DNA from: Paludibacteraceae bacterium
GTDB taxonomy: Bacteria; Bacteroidota; Bacteroidia; Bacteroidales; Paludibacteraceae
Length of the DNA stretch: 64,000 nucleotides
Direction: 5' to 3'
NCBI GenBank assembly: GCA_017962085.1
Contig: JAGCWA010000016.1
Location: 62,001-126,000 of the forward strand
Shown here: positions 1 through 7,352 of the stretch, piece after piece
Position numbering within the stretch: position 1 is the stretch's first letter
Layout: the number at the start of each line of letters is the position of its first letter
Notes under the pieces: model-generated
What the model was told of the DNA's origin: nothing
Databases searched by the model: none
What the model saw: only the letters and a program-made list of their open reading frames with translations
Translations under genes and position numbers: made by a program

Positions 1-1931
1 TGGAAGCCAACTCATACGTCAGCGACGACTATTTCTGTTGCCTAAGCGACAGGAACAACGGATTAATGCTCCGACAAATGAAGATGGATTATGGCATCGG
101 AAGATTCCCCGTATCCACTTTGGAACAAGCCACCAGCATGGTGAATAAAGTAGAGAAATACCTCACCACCAAGAAATACGGCAAATGGAGGAACAAAGCC
201 CTGCTTGTCGCAGACGACAACGAGGAAGGAACAGATGCGAACAGATACAACAAATTCTTCGCATACTCGGACAACATCGGCAAAATCATACACCAGAAAG
301 ATTCCGCCATAGAGGTGCAAAAAGTACATTTCGACTCCTACACAAGAGTCACCGGCTCAAACGGAAACAAATACCCGGAGGTGGAGGAGATCATCAGCAA
401 GAACATCCAAGACGGTATCCTCCTCCTGAACTACATCGGGCATAGCGGAGAATTGGCATGGTCTGCGGAAAGGGTATTCACCCAGAACCAAGCAGCCACT
501 ATCTTCAACGACAAACAAGGATTCTGGTTCACCGCCAGCTGTAGGTTCGCCGTTTACGACAAGTCCTCAAGCTCGGCAGGTGAAGACCTTGTGACGAACC
601 CGAACGGAGGAGCGTTGGCCTTATTCTGCGCCGCCAGGACCGTATACGACGGGCCGAACGACAATCTCAACAGAGCCTACGCCTACAACCTCTTCAACCG
701 TGACGAAAACAAGATGCCCCTGCGGATCGGAGACATCTGCAAAGAGGCGAAGAACACATTGGAGAACGACTCCAACAAACTGTCATACACCCTGTTCGGC
801 GACCCTATGCTTAGGATATGCTATCCGAAAGGGAATGTGCTCACCGACTCCATCAAATCAATCAACGGTTCCCACATCGACACCATCCGGGCATTCTCCG
901 AAATAAAAGTTTTCGGACACATCGAGGACGAGCAAAACAACTTCATGGACAACTTCAACGGACAATTAGACATCACCTTGTACGACAAAGAGTTGACATT
1001 GACCACCAAGGGAAACCGATTCGAAACCGAAGAAGAGAAAGAGAAAAACAAACATAGGTACACCGACAGGCTAAACATCCTATTCTCAGGGAAAGCCGAA
1101 GTGAAGGACGGGCAGTTCTCTTTCGTGCTCAAAGTGCCGAAAGACATCAACTACAACTTCGGAACGGGAAGATTCCACTACTACGCCATGGACGAAAGCC
1201 TCGACTATGACGCGGACGGAAGCGACGAGAACTTCATCATAGGAGGTAGCGACGAGAACGGAACGATGGACAACTGTGGACCAGACATTCAGATCCACAT
1301 GAACCACACCGCTTTCCTATCCGGAGACAAAACGAACAAAACGCCTGTACTCTATGCGGAAGTCAGCGACATGAATGGTATCAACTCCTCCGGTAGCGGT
1401 ATTGGCCACGACATCACCCTGACCCTCAACGGAGACAAGACCCCTATCATACTGAACAAAGAGTTCTCCTATGATTTGGACAGCTATTCGAACGGATCCA
1501 TTGTTTACCAGTTCTCCAACCTCGAACCAGGCCACTACACAGCCACGTTGAAAGTATGGGACCTGCTCAACAACTCCTCCCAGAAAAGCATAGAGTTCAT
1601 CGTCGAGGAAGAGTCGATAATCCGCACCGACAAGGTAACTATCACCCCAGCCCTCGCCAAAGAAAAGGCCGAGGTCAAAATAACACACGATATGCCACAA
1701 ACCGTGCAGACCTACAGTTTCATCATTTACAATAGCCTAGGCCAAATCGTACGGGAGGAACAACCTACACAAACCCGCATCGATCAAGACTACACATGGG
1801 AATGGGACTTGAAAGACAACAACGGGAAAAGAGTGGCTGAAGGCGCATACCTGGTAAGAGTCGAGCACGAGACTGCGGAGGGAGAGCACTACGGTTTGAC
1901 GCAAAAAATGATCGTAGCCTCAGAAAAATAG
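1..1931 (+). CDS. porU: PorU-type T9SS sortase (gingipain-family C25 peptidase), 3' part
   Basis: The reading frame is open from the first base, so the N-terminus lies outside the window; 642 residues are visible. PorU is the outer-membrane sortase of the type IX secretion system, which removes the C-terminal signal of cargo and attaches cargo to the cell surface. The visible part begins inside the peptidase C25 domain (DIGIGRFPV-like segment). It has the catalytic His in NYIGHSGE (codon 441-443) and the catalytic Cys in TASCRF (codon 540-542), 33 residues apart, the same spacing as His211/Cys244 of gingipain RgpB. After the peptidase come about 400 residues of beta-rich domains, ending in a FlgD-like Ig fold (SLGQIV, EWDLKDNNGKRVAEGAYLVRV). 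A secreted C25 protease is the alternative, but the domain order favours PorU. Confidence 0.85.
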   Translation, partial: EANSYVSDDYFCCLSDRNNGLMLRQMKMDYGIGRFPVSTLEQATSMVNKVEKYLTTKKYGKWRNKALLVADDNEEGTDANRYNKFFAYSDNIGKIIHQKDSAIEVQKVHFDSYTRVTGSNGNKYPEVEEIISKNIQDGILLLNYIGHSGELAWSAERVFTQNQAATIFNDKQGFWFTASCRFAVYDKSSSSAGEDLVTNPNGGALALFCAARTVYDGPNDNLNRAYAYNLFNRDENKMPLRIGDICKEAKNTLENDSNKLSYTLFGDPMLRICYPKGNVLTDSIKSINGSHIDTIRAFSEIKVFGHIEDEQNNFMDNFNGQLDITLYDKELTLTTKGNRFETEEEKEKNKHRYTDRLNILFSGKAEVKDGQFSFVLKVPKDINYNFGTGRFHYYAMDESLDYDADGSDENFIIGGSDENGTMDNCGPDIQIHMNHTAFLSGDKTNKTPVLYAEVSDMNGINSSGSGIGHDITLTLNGDKTPIILNKEFSYDLDSYSNGSIVYQFSNLEPGHYTATLKVWDLLNNSSQKSIEFIVEEESIIRTDKVTITPALAKEKAEVKITHDMPQTVQTYSFIIYNSLGQIVREEQPTQTRIDQDYTWEWDLKDNNGKRVAEGAYLVRVEHETAEGEHYGLTQKMIVASEK

Positions 1932-2025
1932 GCTTTTTACGACGCTTAAAAGAAGATTATAACATTTTTTCACAAAAAAATTATACATTCGCGATAACAA
2001 TGTTATTGAACATATTTTGAACGAA

Positions 2026-2727
2026 ATGATAAAGAAGGGAGAACAAGAGAATCCTAGCATAGAGGAAGTTTCGAGCGTATGGAATGTGCTGACGGAAGAG
2101 CAATTAACTTATCTGAAAGCGAACTATATCGTACGCAAATACAAGAAAAACGAAATCATTTATTGTGAAGGAGAGACACCGACCCACGTTCTGTGCGTCG
2201 CCAAAGGCAAACTGAAGATATACAGGATAGGCACGGGGGGCAGGAGTCAAATTGTTAGGATGGTGAAACCAGGAGAGATGCTCGCCTACAGGGCAATGTT
2301 CGCGCAAGAGAATTTCGTGACGAACGCCTGCGCCTTCGAACCATCCGTCATATACATGATACCACAGACGGTAATCCACAAACTAATCGTTCAAAATAGC
2401 GAACTGGCGTGGTACTTCATCCAAAAGTTATCGACAGACTTAGGCATAGCTGACAAACGCGCCGTGACGCTCACGCAAAAGCACGTGAGAGGAAGATTGG
2501 CGGAATCTCTTCTGTTCCTGCGGGACAACTACGGATACGAGGAAGACAACGCCACCATCAATGTACGTTTGTCCAGGGAAGACTTAGCCAGCCTATCCAA
2601 CATGACCACCTCCAACGCCATCCGCACACTTTCGGGCTTGGCGCACGAGAACATCATCGAGTTGGACGGAAGGAAGATTAAAATATTAGACGAAAAATAT
2701 CTAGTCACATTAAGTAAAATAGGATAA
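2026..2727 (+). CDS. Crp/Fnr-family transcriptional regulator
   Basis: 233 residues. The N-terminal half is a cyclic-nucleotide-binding-type beta roll (residues about 30-130, with GETPTHVLCVAKGKLKIY and PGEMLAYRAMF). The C-terminal half is a Crp-type winged helix, with recognition helix near LSREDLASLSNMTTSNAIRTL. The Arg-Ser pair that holds the cAMP phosphate in E. coli CRP is not evident after PGEMLAYRAMF, and there is no FNR-type N-terminal Cys cluster, so the effector is unknown. An in-frame TTG nine bases upstream (2017) could also start the protein; ATG at 2026 is preferred. The stop is one base before the tyrA start, so the two are translationally coupled. Confidence 0.88.
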   Translation: MIKKGEQENPSIEEVSSVWNVLTEEQLTYLKANYIVRKYKKNEIIYCEGETPTHVLCVAKGKLKIYRIGTGGRSQIVRMVKPGEMLAYRAMFAQENFVTNACAFEPSVIYMIPQTVIHKLIVQNSELAWYFIQKLSTDLGIADKRAVTLTQKHVRGRLAESLLFLRDNYGYEEDNATINVRLSREDLASLSNMTTSNAIRTLSGLAHENIIELDGRKIKILDEKYLVTLSKIG

Positions 2728-2728
2728 A

Positions 2729-3571
2729 ATGACAGTAGGAATCATCGGGTTAGGACTCATTGGAGGCTCAATGGCCATAGATCTGCGCAGAACGAAATAC
2801 GCGGACCACTTCATCGGATATGACCAAGCGGATTTAAACGCCCTGACAGCGCAAAGAATAGGTTTGGTGGACGAGATACTACCCTATGAGGAACTCATCC
2901 AGAAAAGCGACCTAATCCTGCTCTCCGTGCCCGTAAGCGCGGCGACCAAATTACTGTCCGACATACTGGACAAGATAAACGACAACCAAGTGGTGGTGGA
3001 CACCTGCTCCACAAAGGAAAAGCTGAACGATTCGGTTCATTATCACCCGAAAAGGAAGAATTACGTGGCCTCCCACCCTATGGCAGGTACAGAGTTCTGC
3101 GGACCTTGGGCGGCAGTTCCCAACCTGTTCGCTGGAAGAGCGGGCATCATCTGCAACGCGGAAGACTCAGACCCGAAAGCGATTGAATTGGTACGTAAGA
3201 TGTACGATTGTCTAAACATGCGCGTCATCTACATGAGGGCAGCCCACCATGATGTGCACACGGCCTACGTGTCACACATCTCCCACATCATATCGTTTGC
3301 CTTGGCGCTGACCGTTTTAGACAAAGAGAAGAACGAGAAGAACATATTCGACTTAGCTTCCGGAGGATTCGCCTCGACAGCCAGATTAGCGAAGAGTAAC
3401 GCGGACATGTGGGTTCCAATCTTCCTGCAAAACAAAGAGAACGTCCTTTCCGTATTAGACTCCTACATGGAGAAGCTTGAAGACTTCAAGAAGGCGCTGA
3501 ACGAAAACGACGAAAGCAAGTTGAGGAAACTAATCGACGACGCAAATAGGATAAAGAGGATTCTGCGATAA
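2729..3571 (+). CDS. tyrA: Prephenate dehydrogenase
   Basis: 280 residues, the NAD(P)-dependent oxidative decarboxylation of prephenate to 4-hydroxyphenylpyruvate in tyrosine synthesis. The N-terminus is a Rossmann fold with GLGLIGGS. SHPMAGTE near residue 114 and the helical HVSHISHIISFALA segment are typical of the family. There is no fused chorismate mutase and no C-terminal ACT domain, so feedback control through ACT is not expected. The gene follows the Crp/Fnr regulator by one base and ends at a strong terminator; other aromatic pathway genes are not next to it. Confidence 0.92.
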   Translation: MTVGIIGLGLIGGSMAIDLRRTKYADHFIGYDQADLNALTAQRIGLVDEILPYEELIQKSDLILLSVPVSAATKLLSDILDKINDNQVVVDTCSTKEKLNDSVHYHPKRKNYVASHPMAGTEFCGPWAAVPNLFAGRAGIICNAEDSDPKAIELVRKMYDCLNMRVIYMRAAHHDVHTAYVSHISHIISFALALTVLDKEKNEKNIFDLASGGFASTARLAKSNADMWVPIFLQNKENVLSVLDSYMEKLEDFKKALNENDESKLRKLIDDANRIKRILR

Positions 3572-3613
3572 GAGAGCGTCAACACAGTTCGAGCAATAGA
3601 ATTACAACAATAG

Positions 3614-3645
3614 GCGTTTGCGCAAATGCGCAGGCGCTTTTTTTT
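3614..3645 (+). terminator. Rho-independent terminator after crp-tyrA
   Basis: A 10-bp stem (3614-3623 with 3628-3637, two G-T wobbles) closes a 4-base loop and is followed by eight T residues (3638-3645). It lies 43 bases after the tyrA stop. Confidence 0.9.
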
Positions 3646-3806
3646 GCATATAAGGCTATCAAAGGGGGCACTACCGCAGGGATTACCGGAAGAGTCCCAT
3701 CATGTCAAGAGAAGGCGGAGAAACGGCCTTTGTGGGGAAATCTACAGAGACAGACAGGAAGAGGGAAAGAAGGGAACCATCTTACAAACCAGTGACAGGG
3801 AAGCAC
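3646..3806. other. Spacer between convergent operons, no gene seen
   Basis: About 160 bases between the terminator of the crp-tyrA operon and that of the exbD operon. The only open frame of note (3626-3859, plus strand) begins inside the terminator hairpin and has no recognisable features, so I treat the stretch as non-coding. Confidence 0.6.
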
Positions 3807-3852
3807 AAAAAAGCGGTGTTTTCAGAGTGCCAAGCACTATAGAAAACACCGC
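3807..3852 (-). terminator. Terminator of the exbB-exbD operon
   Basis: A perfect 11-bp inverted repeat (3813-3823 with 3842-3852) encloses an 18-base loop. Read on the minus strand it is followed by six T residues (complement of A3807-3812). It lies just after the second exbD stop. Confidence 0.85.
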
Positions 3853-3885
3853 ATTATAAGAGATCAGACCCGAGGGTCGATAAAA

Positions 3886-4362
3886 TCAATAGGAGTTCGA
3901 TCTTTCGTTAGCCGTATAATAAATTCTACAAGCATACGCCTTACGAAGCTCTTGCTTCACGTCCGTAACGACACCCATCTTGGTATCCTTATCCACCTTC
4001 AGGGAAACGATCATCAACGGTTGGTCAGACTCAGGCATTGCATCACGCTTTTTAGCGATATAAACGCCAACGTCGGCAGGCTTCTTAGCGAAAGCATCGT
4101 CCAATTGGACACGAGCCTCTGTACCGTTCTGTTTCTGCAGTTCCCTCTTAGGAACACCAATGTAGACATACTTAGCCAAAGACTTCTTCTCCAACTTCGT
4201 CAACTCGGTTGCCTCAGGCAACTTCAAGTCCACCATCATTGTATTCTCCTTCATCGTCGTTGTCGTCATAAAGAAGAACAACAACATGAAGATAATATCC
4301 GGTAATGAAGCCGTACTAATAGCAGGCAATCTTTTACCACCTTCTTTACGAAACTTTGCCAT
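3886..4362 (-). CDS. exbD: ExbD/TolR-family biopolymer transport protein (second copy)
   Basis: 158 residues. One N-terminal membrane segment (about residues 20-38) carries the proton-relaying Asp in LPDIIFMLLFFFM, followed by a periplasmic domain. ExbD works with ExbB as a proton-driven stator that energises TonB or Tol-type envelope machines. The C-terminal half (VDKDTKMGVVTDVKQELRKA) is the usual ExbD fold. Its ATG overlaps the TAA of the upstream exbD by one base, so translation is coupled. Two ExbD paralogues in one operon are common in Bacteroidota and may form mixed oligomers. Confidence 0.9.
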   Translation of the reverse strand: MAKFRKEGGKRLPAISTASLPDIIFMLLFFFMTTTTMKENTMMVDLKLPEATELTKLEKKSLAKYVYIGVPKRELQKQNGTEARVQLDDAFAKKPADVGVYIAKKRDAMPESDQPLMIVSLKVDKDTKMGVVTDVKQELRKAYACRIYYTANERSNSY

Positions 4363-4961
4363 TATTGAGCCCCTCCTGTGACTTGTCCATAATTCTTCGG
4401 CTCAGCCTCAGAAATTTTAAGTGGATAATATTTTCTCACTGCTTCCTGCTCACTTTCTGTCAACTGGCTATATTTGCGGCCCTCGAACTTCTTAGCCGAG
4501 ATTTCGTCACGAAGTTCATTATAGGCAGCCACCAATTCGTTTTGAACAGCGATATAAGCCTGATAGGAAGTACCACGGTCATTTTGCAAAGAGATGACAT
4601 GCTTGGTAGTAATCCTACACTTGCCAAAGTAATCGATATCCACAGTCTCTTTTTCCGGGAGATTCTCCTTATTGGCAGGGTTATCAATAAATTCCTTAGC
4701 CTTTTCCTTCAAACTCATAACATCCATCACCTCGCCATTGACCATCAACTTGTCACTGCTGTTAACAAGAACCAGCATAATGTTTCTTTTGTTAACCTCA
4801 ATTTCTTCATTCTGCTTCTTTTGTTCAACCGGAGGAGGTAACGTACGGAACAGACCCTTGTCTGTTGCCATGGATGTTGTCACAAGGAAAAAGATAAGCA
4901 ACAAGAAGGAAATATCAGCCATTGAGCTTGCATTAATCTCTTGTATTTCTCTTTTTTTCAT
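4362..4961 (-). CDS. exbD: ExbD/TolR-family biopolymer transport protein (first copy)
   Basis: 199 residues from ATG at 4961; a TTG nine bases upstream is also in frame. The single membrane segment (about residues 15-33) holds the key Asp in SSMADISFLLLIFF. The periplasmic part is longer than usual for ExbD (about 140 residues), with an inserted stretch around EFIDNPANKENLPEKETVD. It sits 12 bases after the stop of the 4-TM protein gene and overlaps the next exbD by one base. It probably pairs with the ExbB encoded upstream. Confidence 0.9.
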   Translation of the reverse strand: MKKREIQEINASSMADISFLLLIFFLVTTSMATDKGLFRTLPPPVEQKKQNEEIEVNKRNIMLVLVNSSDKLMVNGEVMDVMSLKEKAKEFIDNPANKENLPEKETVDIDYFGKCRITTKHVISLQNDRGTSYQAYIAVQNELVAAYNELRDEISAKKFEGRKYSQLTESEQEAVRKYYPLKISEAEPKNYGQVTGGAQ

Positions 4962-4973
4962 GACACGCAAAAA

Positions 4974-5438
4974 TTAGAGTTTTTTAAACAATGAACTACC
5001 AATGGTTGCGATGAATGCGATAGCAGCCAATATGAAAGAGCTCATCATACACATGTTAGTGATTCTGTATACCCATGGCTCTTGAGAACCCTCATATCCA
5101 GTGATAGTCATCTTCGTGGTGTCCGCACCGAAATATGTCACCAAAAGCAACACGCACAAAACGCCTACGAAAATCAAAGGGACCATCACAGACTTAGGGT
5201 CAGTCATCAACTTAGACACGAACGATTTCAAAGCGAAAGCGAGTGTCGCCAACGTTGCCAGGATAATGAAGGCATACGCTAAGCCAAGGAATGTTGGGAC
5301 AAAAGATGGAGCTTCAATTTGGATTCCATTGCAGGTATACATCTCCGTGCTACCGCAGAAGAAAAGCAATGTGAAGATTATCGTAAGTGCCACCAACGCC
5401 CAAAGTATATACTTAGGAATATTTAATAAATTCTGCAT
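4974..5438 (-). CDS. Four-helix membrane protein of the exbB-exbD operon
   Basis: 154 residues with four predicted membrane helices, beginning near ILWALVALTIIFTLLFF, FVPTFLGLAYAFIILATLA, VMVPLIFVGVLCVLLLV and FILAAIAFIATIGSSLF. I do not recognise a named family. It lies between exbB and the two exbD genes on the same strand with short gaps, so an accessory or assembly role in the ExbB-ExbD motor is the natural inference. No catalytic motif is visible. Confidence 0.75.
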   Translation of the reverse strand: MQNLLNIPKYILWALVALTIIFTLLFFCGSTEMYTCNGIQIEAPSFVPTFLGLAYAFIILATLATLAFALKSFVSKLMTDPKSVMVPLIFVGVLCVLLLVTYFGADTTKMTITGYEGSQEPWVYRITNMCMMSSFILAAIAFIATIGSSLFKKL

Positions 5439-5484
5439 TTCGATATCGTTTTAATAGATTTCAAAAATGTCCACCAAAGGGAAA

Positions 5485-6429
5485 TTATTCTACGACAGAA
5501 ACCTCAGATGAATCAGAGGAAGTCTGAGTATAACCTTGGTTAGAAGCGCTAGAAGCGTTTGCTGAAGATGATGGGAAATACTCAACGACCATGTCGAGCA
5601 ACTTGATAGAAGAATCTTCCATCTCCGTAGTCAAAGCCTCGATACGAGTCAAGATGAAGTTCAAGAACAATTGAAGGATCATGGCAACGATCAAACCGAA
5701 CACAGTGGTCAACAAAGCGACCTTGATACCACCAGCCACAACTGTTGCGGAGATATCACCTACTTGTTGGATTTTATCGAACGCCTCGATCATACCGATA
5801 ACCGTACCCATGAATCCCAACATTGGGGCGAGGGCGATACACAAGGAAATCCAAGTGATGTTCTTCTCGAGAGCACCCATTTGAACGCTACCGTAAGAAA
5901 CGACTGTCTTCTCAACAACATCCGGACCCTCGCTGATACGAGACAAACCTTGGTTGAATATAGAAGCGATAGGACCTCTTGTGTTTTTCGTATATTCCAA
6001 TGCACCTTCAACATTTCTGCTAGACAAGAGCTCCTCAATCTTCTCAAGGAACTTCTTCGTGTTAATGGAAGAGAGGCTCAAAGTGATGATACGCTCGATG
6101 CACAAAGCCAAACCGAGGATCAAGCACAAAGCAACGATTGCCATGAAACCAGCACCACCCTCGATGAATTTAGTCTTCAAAGCGTTGAAAAGACCTGCCT
6201 CCTGAGGAGCTGCAGTTGTCTCAGTCTTAGTCTCAGCCTCAGCCTTAGCCTCAGGCTTAGCTGGCTCTTGAGCAGCTTCAGCAGCTTGTTGATCTTGAGA
6301 CTCTTCAGTAAACTCTTGATTAGATGTTTGCTCCGTTTGCTCCTCAAACGGATCTTGTGCGAAAGAAGCAGTAGCGAAGCCAAGAGACAAAGCCCCAGCT
6401 ATTGCTAATGATGCAAAAATTTTTTTCAT
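5485..6429 (-). CDS. exbB: MotA/TolQ/ExbB-family proton channel protein with exported N-terminal extension
   Basis: 314 residues. A signal peptide (residues 1-24, cleavage near SFA-QD) is followed by about 60 residues very rich in Glu, Gln, Ala and Lys, then three membrane helices typical of TolQ/ExbB (about residues 95-120, 195-220 and 235-260). The conserved MotA_ExbB region includes GLSRISEGPDVVEKTV and LGFMGTVIGMIEAF. ExbB forms the pentameric proton channel that surrounds ExbD. The charged low-complexity segment should lie in the periplasm. It is the first protein gene after tRNA-Ser (40 bases away) and leads the exbB / 4-TM / exbD / exbD operon. Confidence 0.92.
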   Translation of the reverse strand: MKKIFASLAIAGALSLGFATASFAQDPFEEQTEQTSNQEFTEESQDQQAAEAAQEPAKPEAKAEAETKTETTAAPQEAGLFNALKTKFIEGGAGFMAIVALCLILGLALCIERIITLSLSSINTKKFLEKIEELLSSRNVEGALEYTKNTRGPIASIFNQGLSRISEGPDVVEKTVVSYGSVQMGALEKNITWISLCIALAPMLGFMGTVIGMIEAFDKIQQVGDISATVVAGGIKVALLTTVFGLIVAMILQLFLNFILTRIEALTTEMEDSSIKLLDMVVEYFPSSSANASSASNQGYTQTSSDSSEVSVVE

Positions 6430-6469
6430 TTTTTTGTTGATTAATTATTAATATTACTTCATTAATTCG

Positions 6470-6557
6470 CGGAGAGAGGGGGATTCGAACCCCCGATACG
6501 CTTTTGACGTATACACGCTTTCCAGGCGTGCCTCTTCAGCCACTCGAGCACCTCTCC
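6470..6557 (-). tRNA. tRNA-Ser (anticodon GGA)
   Basis: 88 bases folding into a class II tRNA. The acceptor GGAGAGG pairs with TCTCTCC (one G-T), discriminator G. The anticodon stem CACGC/GCGTG holds loop CTGGAAA with anticodon GGA, which reads UCC and UCU. A long variable arm (TATACG / CGTATC type) and a T-loop GGTTCGAATCC follow. The 3' CCA is not encoded. It lies 40 bases upstream of exbB on the same strand with no terminator between. Confidence 0.95.
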
Positions 6558-6638
6558 TGACTTCTTTACAAATCGAGCGCAAATTACAAAAAAAATAGTT
6601 ATAAAACACCGAATGTTGAAAATAATTTTATTCGTCTG

Positions 6639-7175
6639 TTACATAAACATTTGGCACCATTTATCGAACCTTTCAAGCGTTTCTTCCCCATATTTTTCGA
6701 GCTTCATTCTCGCTTTTTTCACGCTTCTTTCCTCTCCAAGGTGCGTTTTTGAATAAAATTTGTCGGCGAAACAGATGATCTGCTCCTCTATCGAAACGGG
6801 CAACATCTCGCGGTGAGGAACCGGCAATTCGGCGGAGAGAATGTAGGAAAGGGACAACCCGGTTCCCGTATGACGCTCACAAACCAACGCATGACGGTCG
6901 TAACCTTCACTCCGCAACAAATCGCTGCCCAAATATCCGTGACAAATATAGGGATGCTCCCCCTCACAATAGATGTCAGGGGCATACGTCTTGACAATGC
7001 CTATGTCATGTATCATCGCGGCCTCCTCGATGAACTGCATATCCGCATTCAACTCAGGCTTCCGCTGCGCAATCCTCAACGCAAGATCCGTCACATCATA
7101 CGAATGACGCAAAAGGATATCCTTGCACTTAGGATTGTCTTCGTAATACTTATCGATCAACTCAATAGGATTCAT
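6639..7175 (-). CDS. HD-domain phosphohydrolase
   Basis: 178 residues from ATG at 7175; ATG at 7196 would add seven residues, but MNPIELIDKYY looks like the family N-terminus. The HD-superfamily metal site is visible: RHSYDVTDLALRIA, then AAMIHDIGIV (the HD pair) and a later His and Asp in HGYLGSDLLRSEG. Proteins of this kind hydrolyse phosphomonoesters or nucleotides; the substrate here is unknown. It stands alone between tRNA-Ser and transketolase. Confidence 0.82.
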   Translation of the reverse strand: MNPIELIDKYYEDNPKCKDILLRHSYDVTDLALRIAQRKPELNADMQFIEEAAMIHDIGIVKTYAPDIYCEGEHPYICHGYLGSDLLRSEGYDRHALVCERHTGTGLSLSYILSAELPVPHREMLPVSIEEQIICFADKFYSKTHLGEERSVKKARMKLEKYGEETLERFDKWCQMFM

Positions 7176-7257
7176 CGTTTTATATTCACACAACATTTAT
7201 TTACAAAAATAATAAAAATACTCTTACCCAACAAAACAAGGGATATTTATGAATCCA

Positions 7258-7281
7258 ATTCTTAACTCTTAATTCTTAACT
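7258..7281. repeat. Degenerate TTAAGA-type intergenic repeat
   Basis: A short run of the unit TTAACTCTTAATTC (complement of GTTAAGA-type units). The same degenerate unit recurs in several spacers of this window (9461-9510, 37074-37107, 56191-56217, 60577-60615). Confidence 0.6.
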
Positions 7282-7286
7282 AAACA

Positions 7287-7319
7287 AATAGGGGCGGAAG
7301 AAATCCCCCCGCCCCTATT
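7287..7319 (-). terminator. Terminator-like hairpin after transketolase
   Basis: An 11-bp stem, AATAGGGGCGG (7287-7297) with CCGCCCCTATT (7309-7319), lies 34 bases after the transketolase stop. The T-tract on the minus strand is weak, so termination efficiency is uncertain. Confidence 0.65.
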
Positions 7320-7352
7320 CTTCGTCCGTCAGCCAGACGGAATGCTTATCGA

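Noticed and set aside
3626-3859. Plus-strand 77-codon open frame after tyrA
   Set aside because: It starts inside the terminator hairpin of tyrA, is rich in Arg and Glu without any domain feature, and runs through the opposing terminator.
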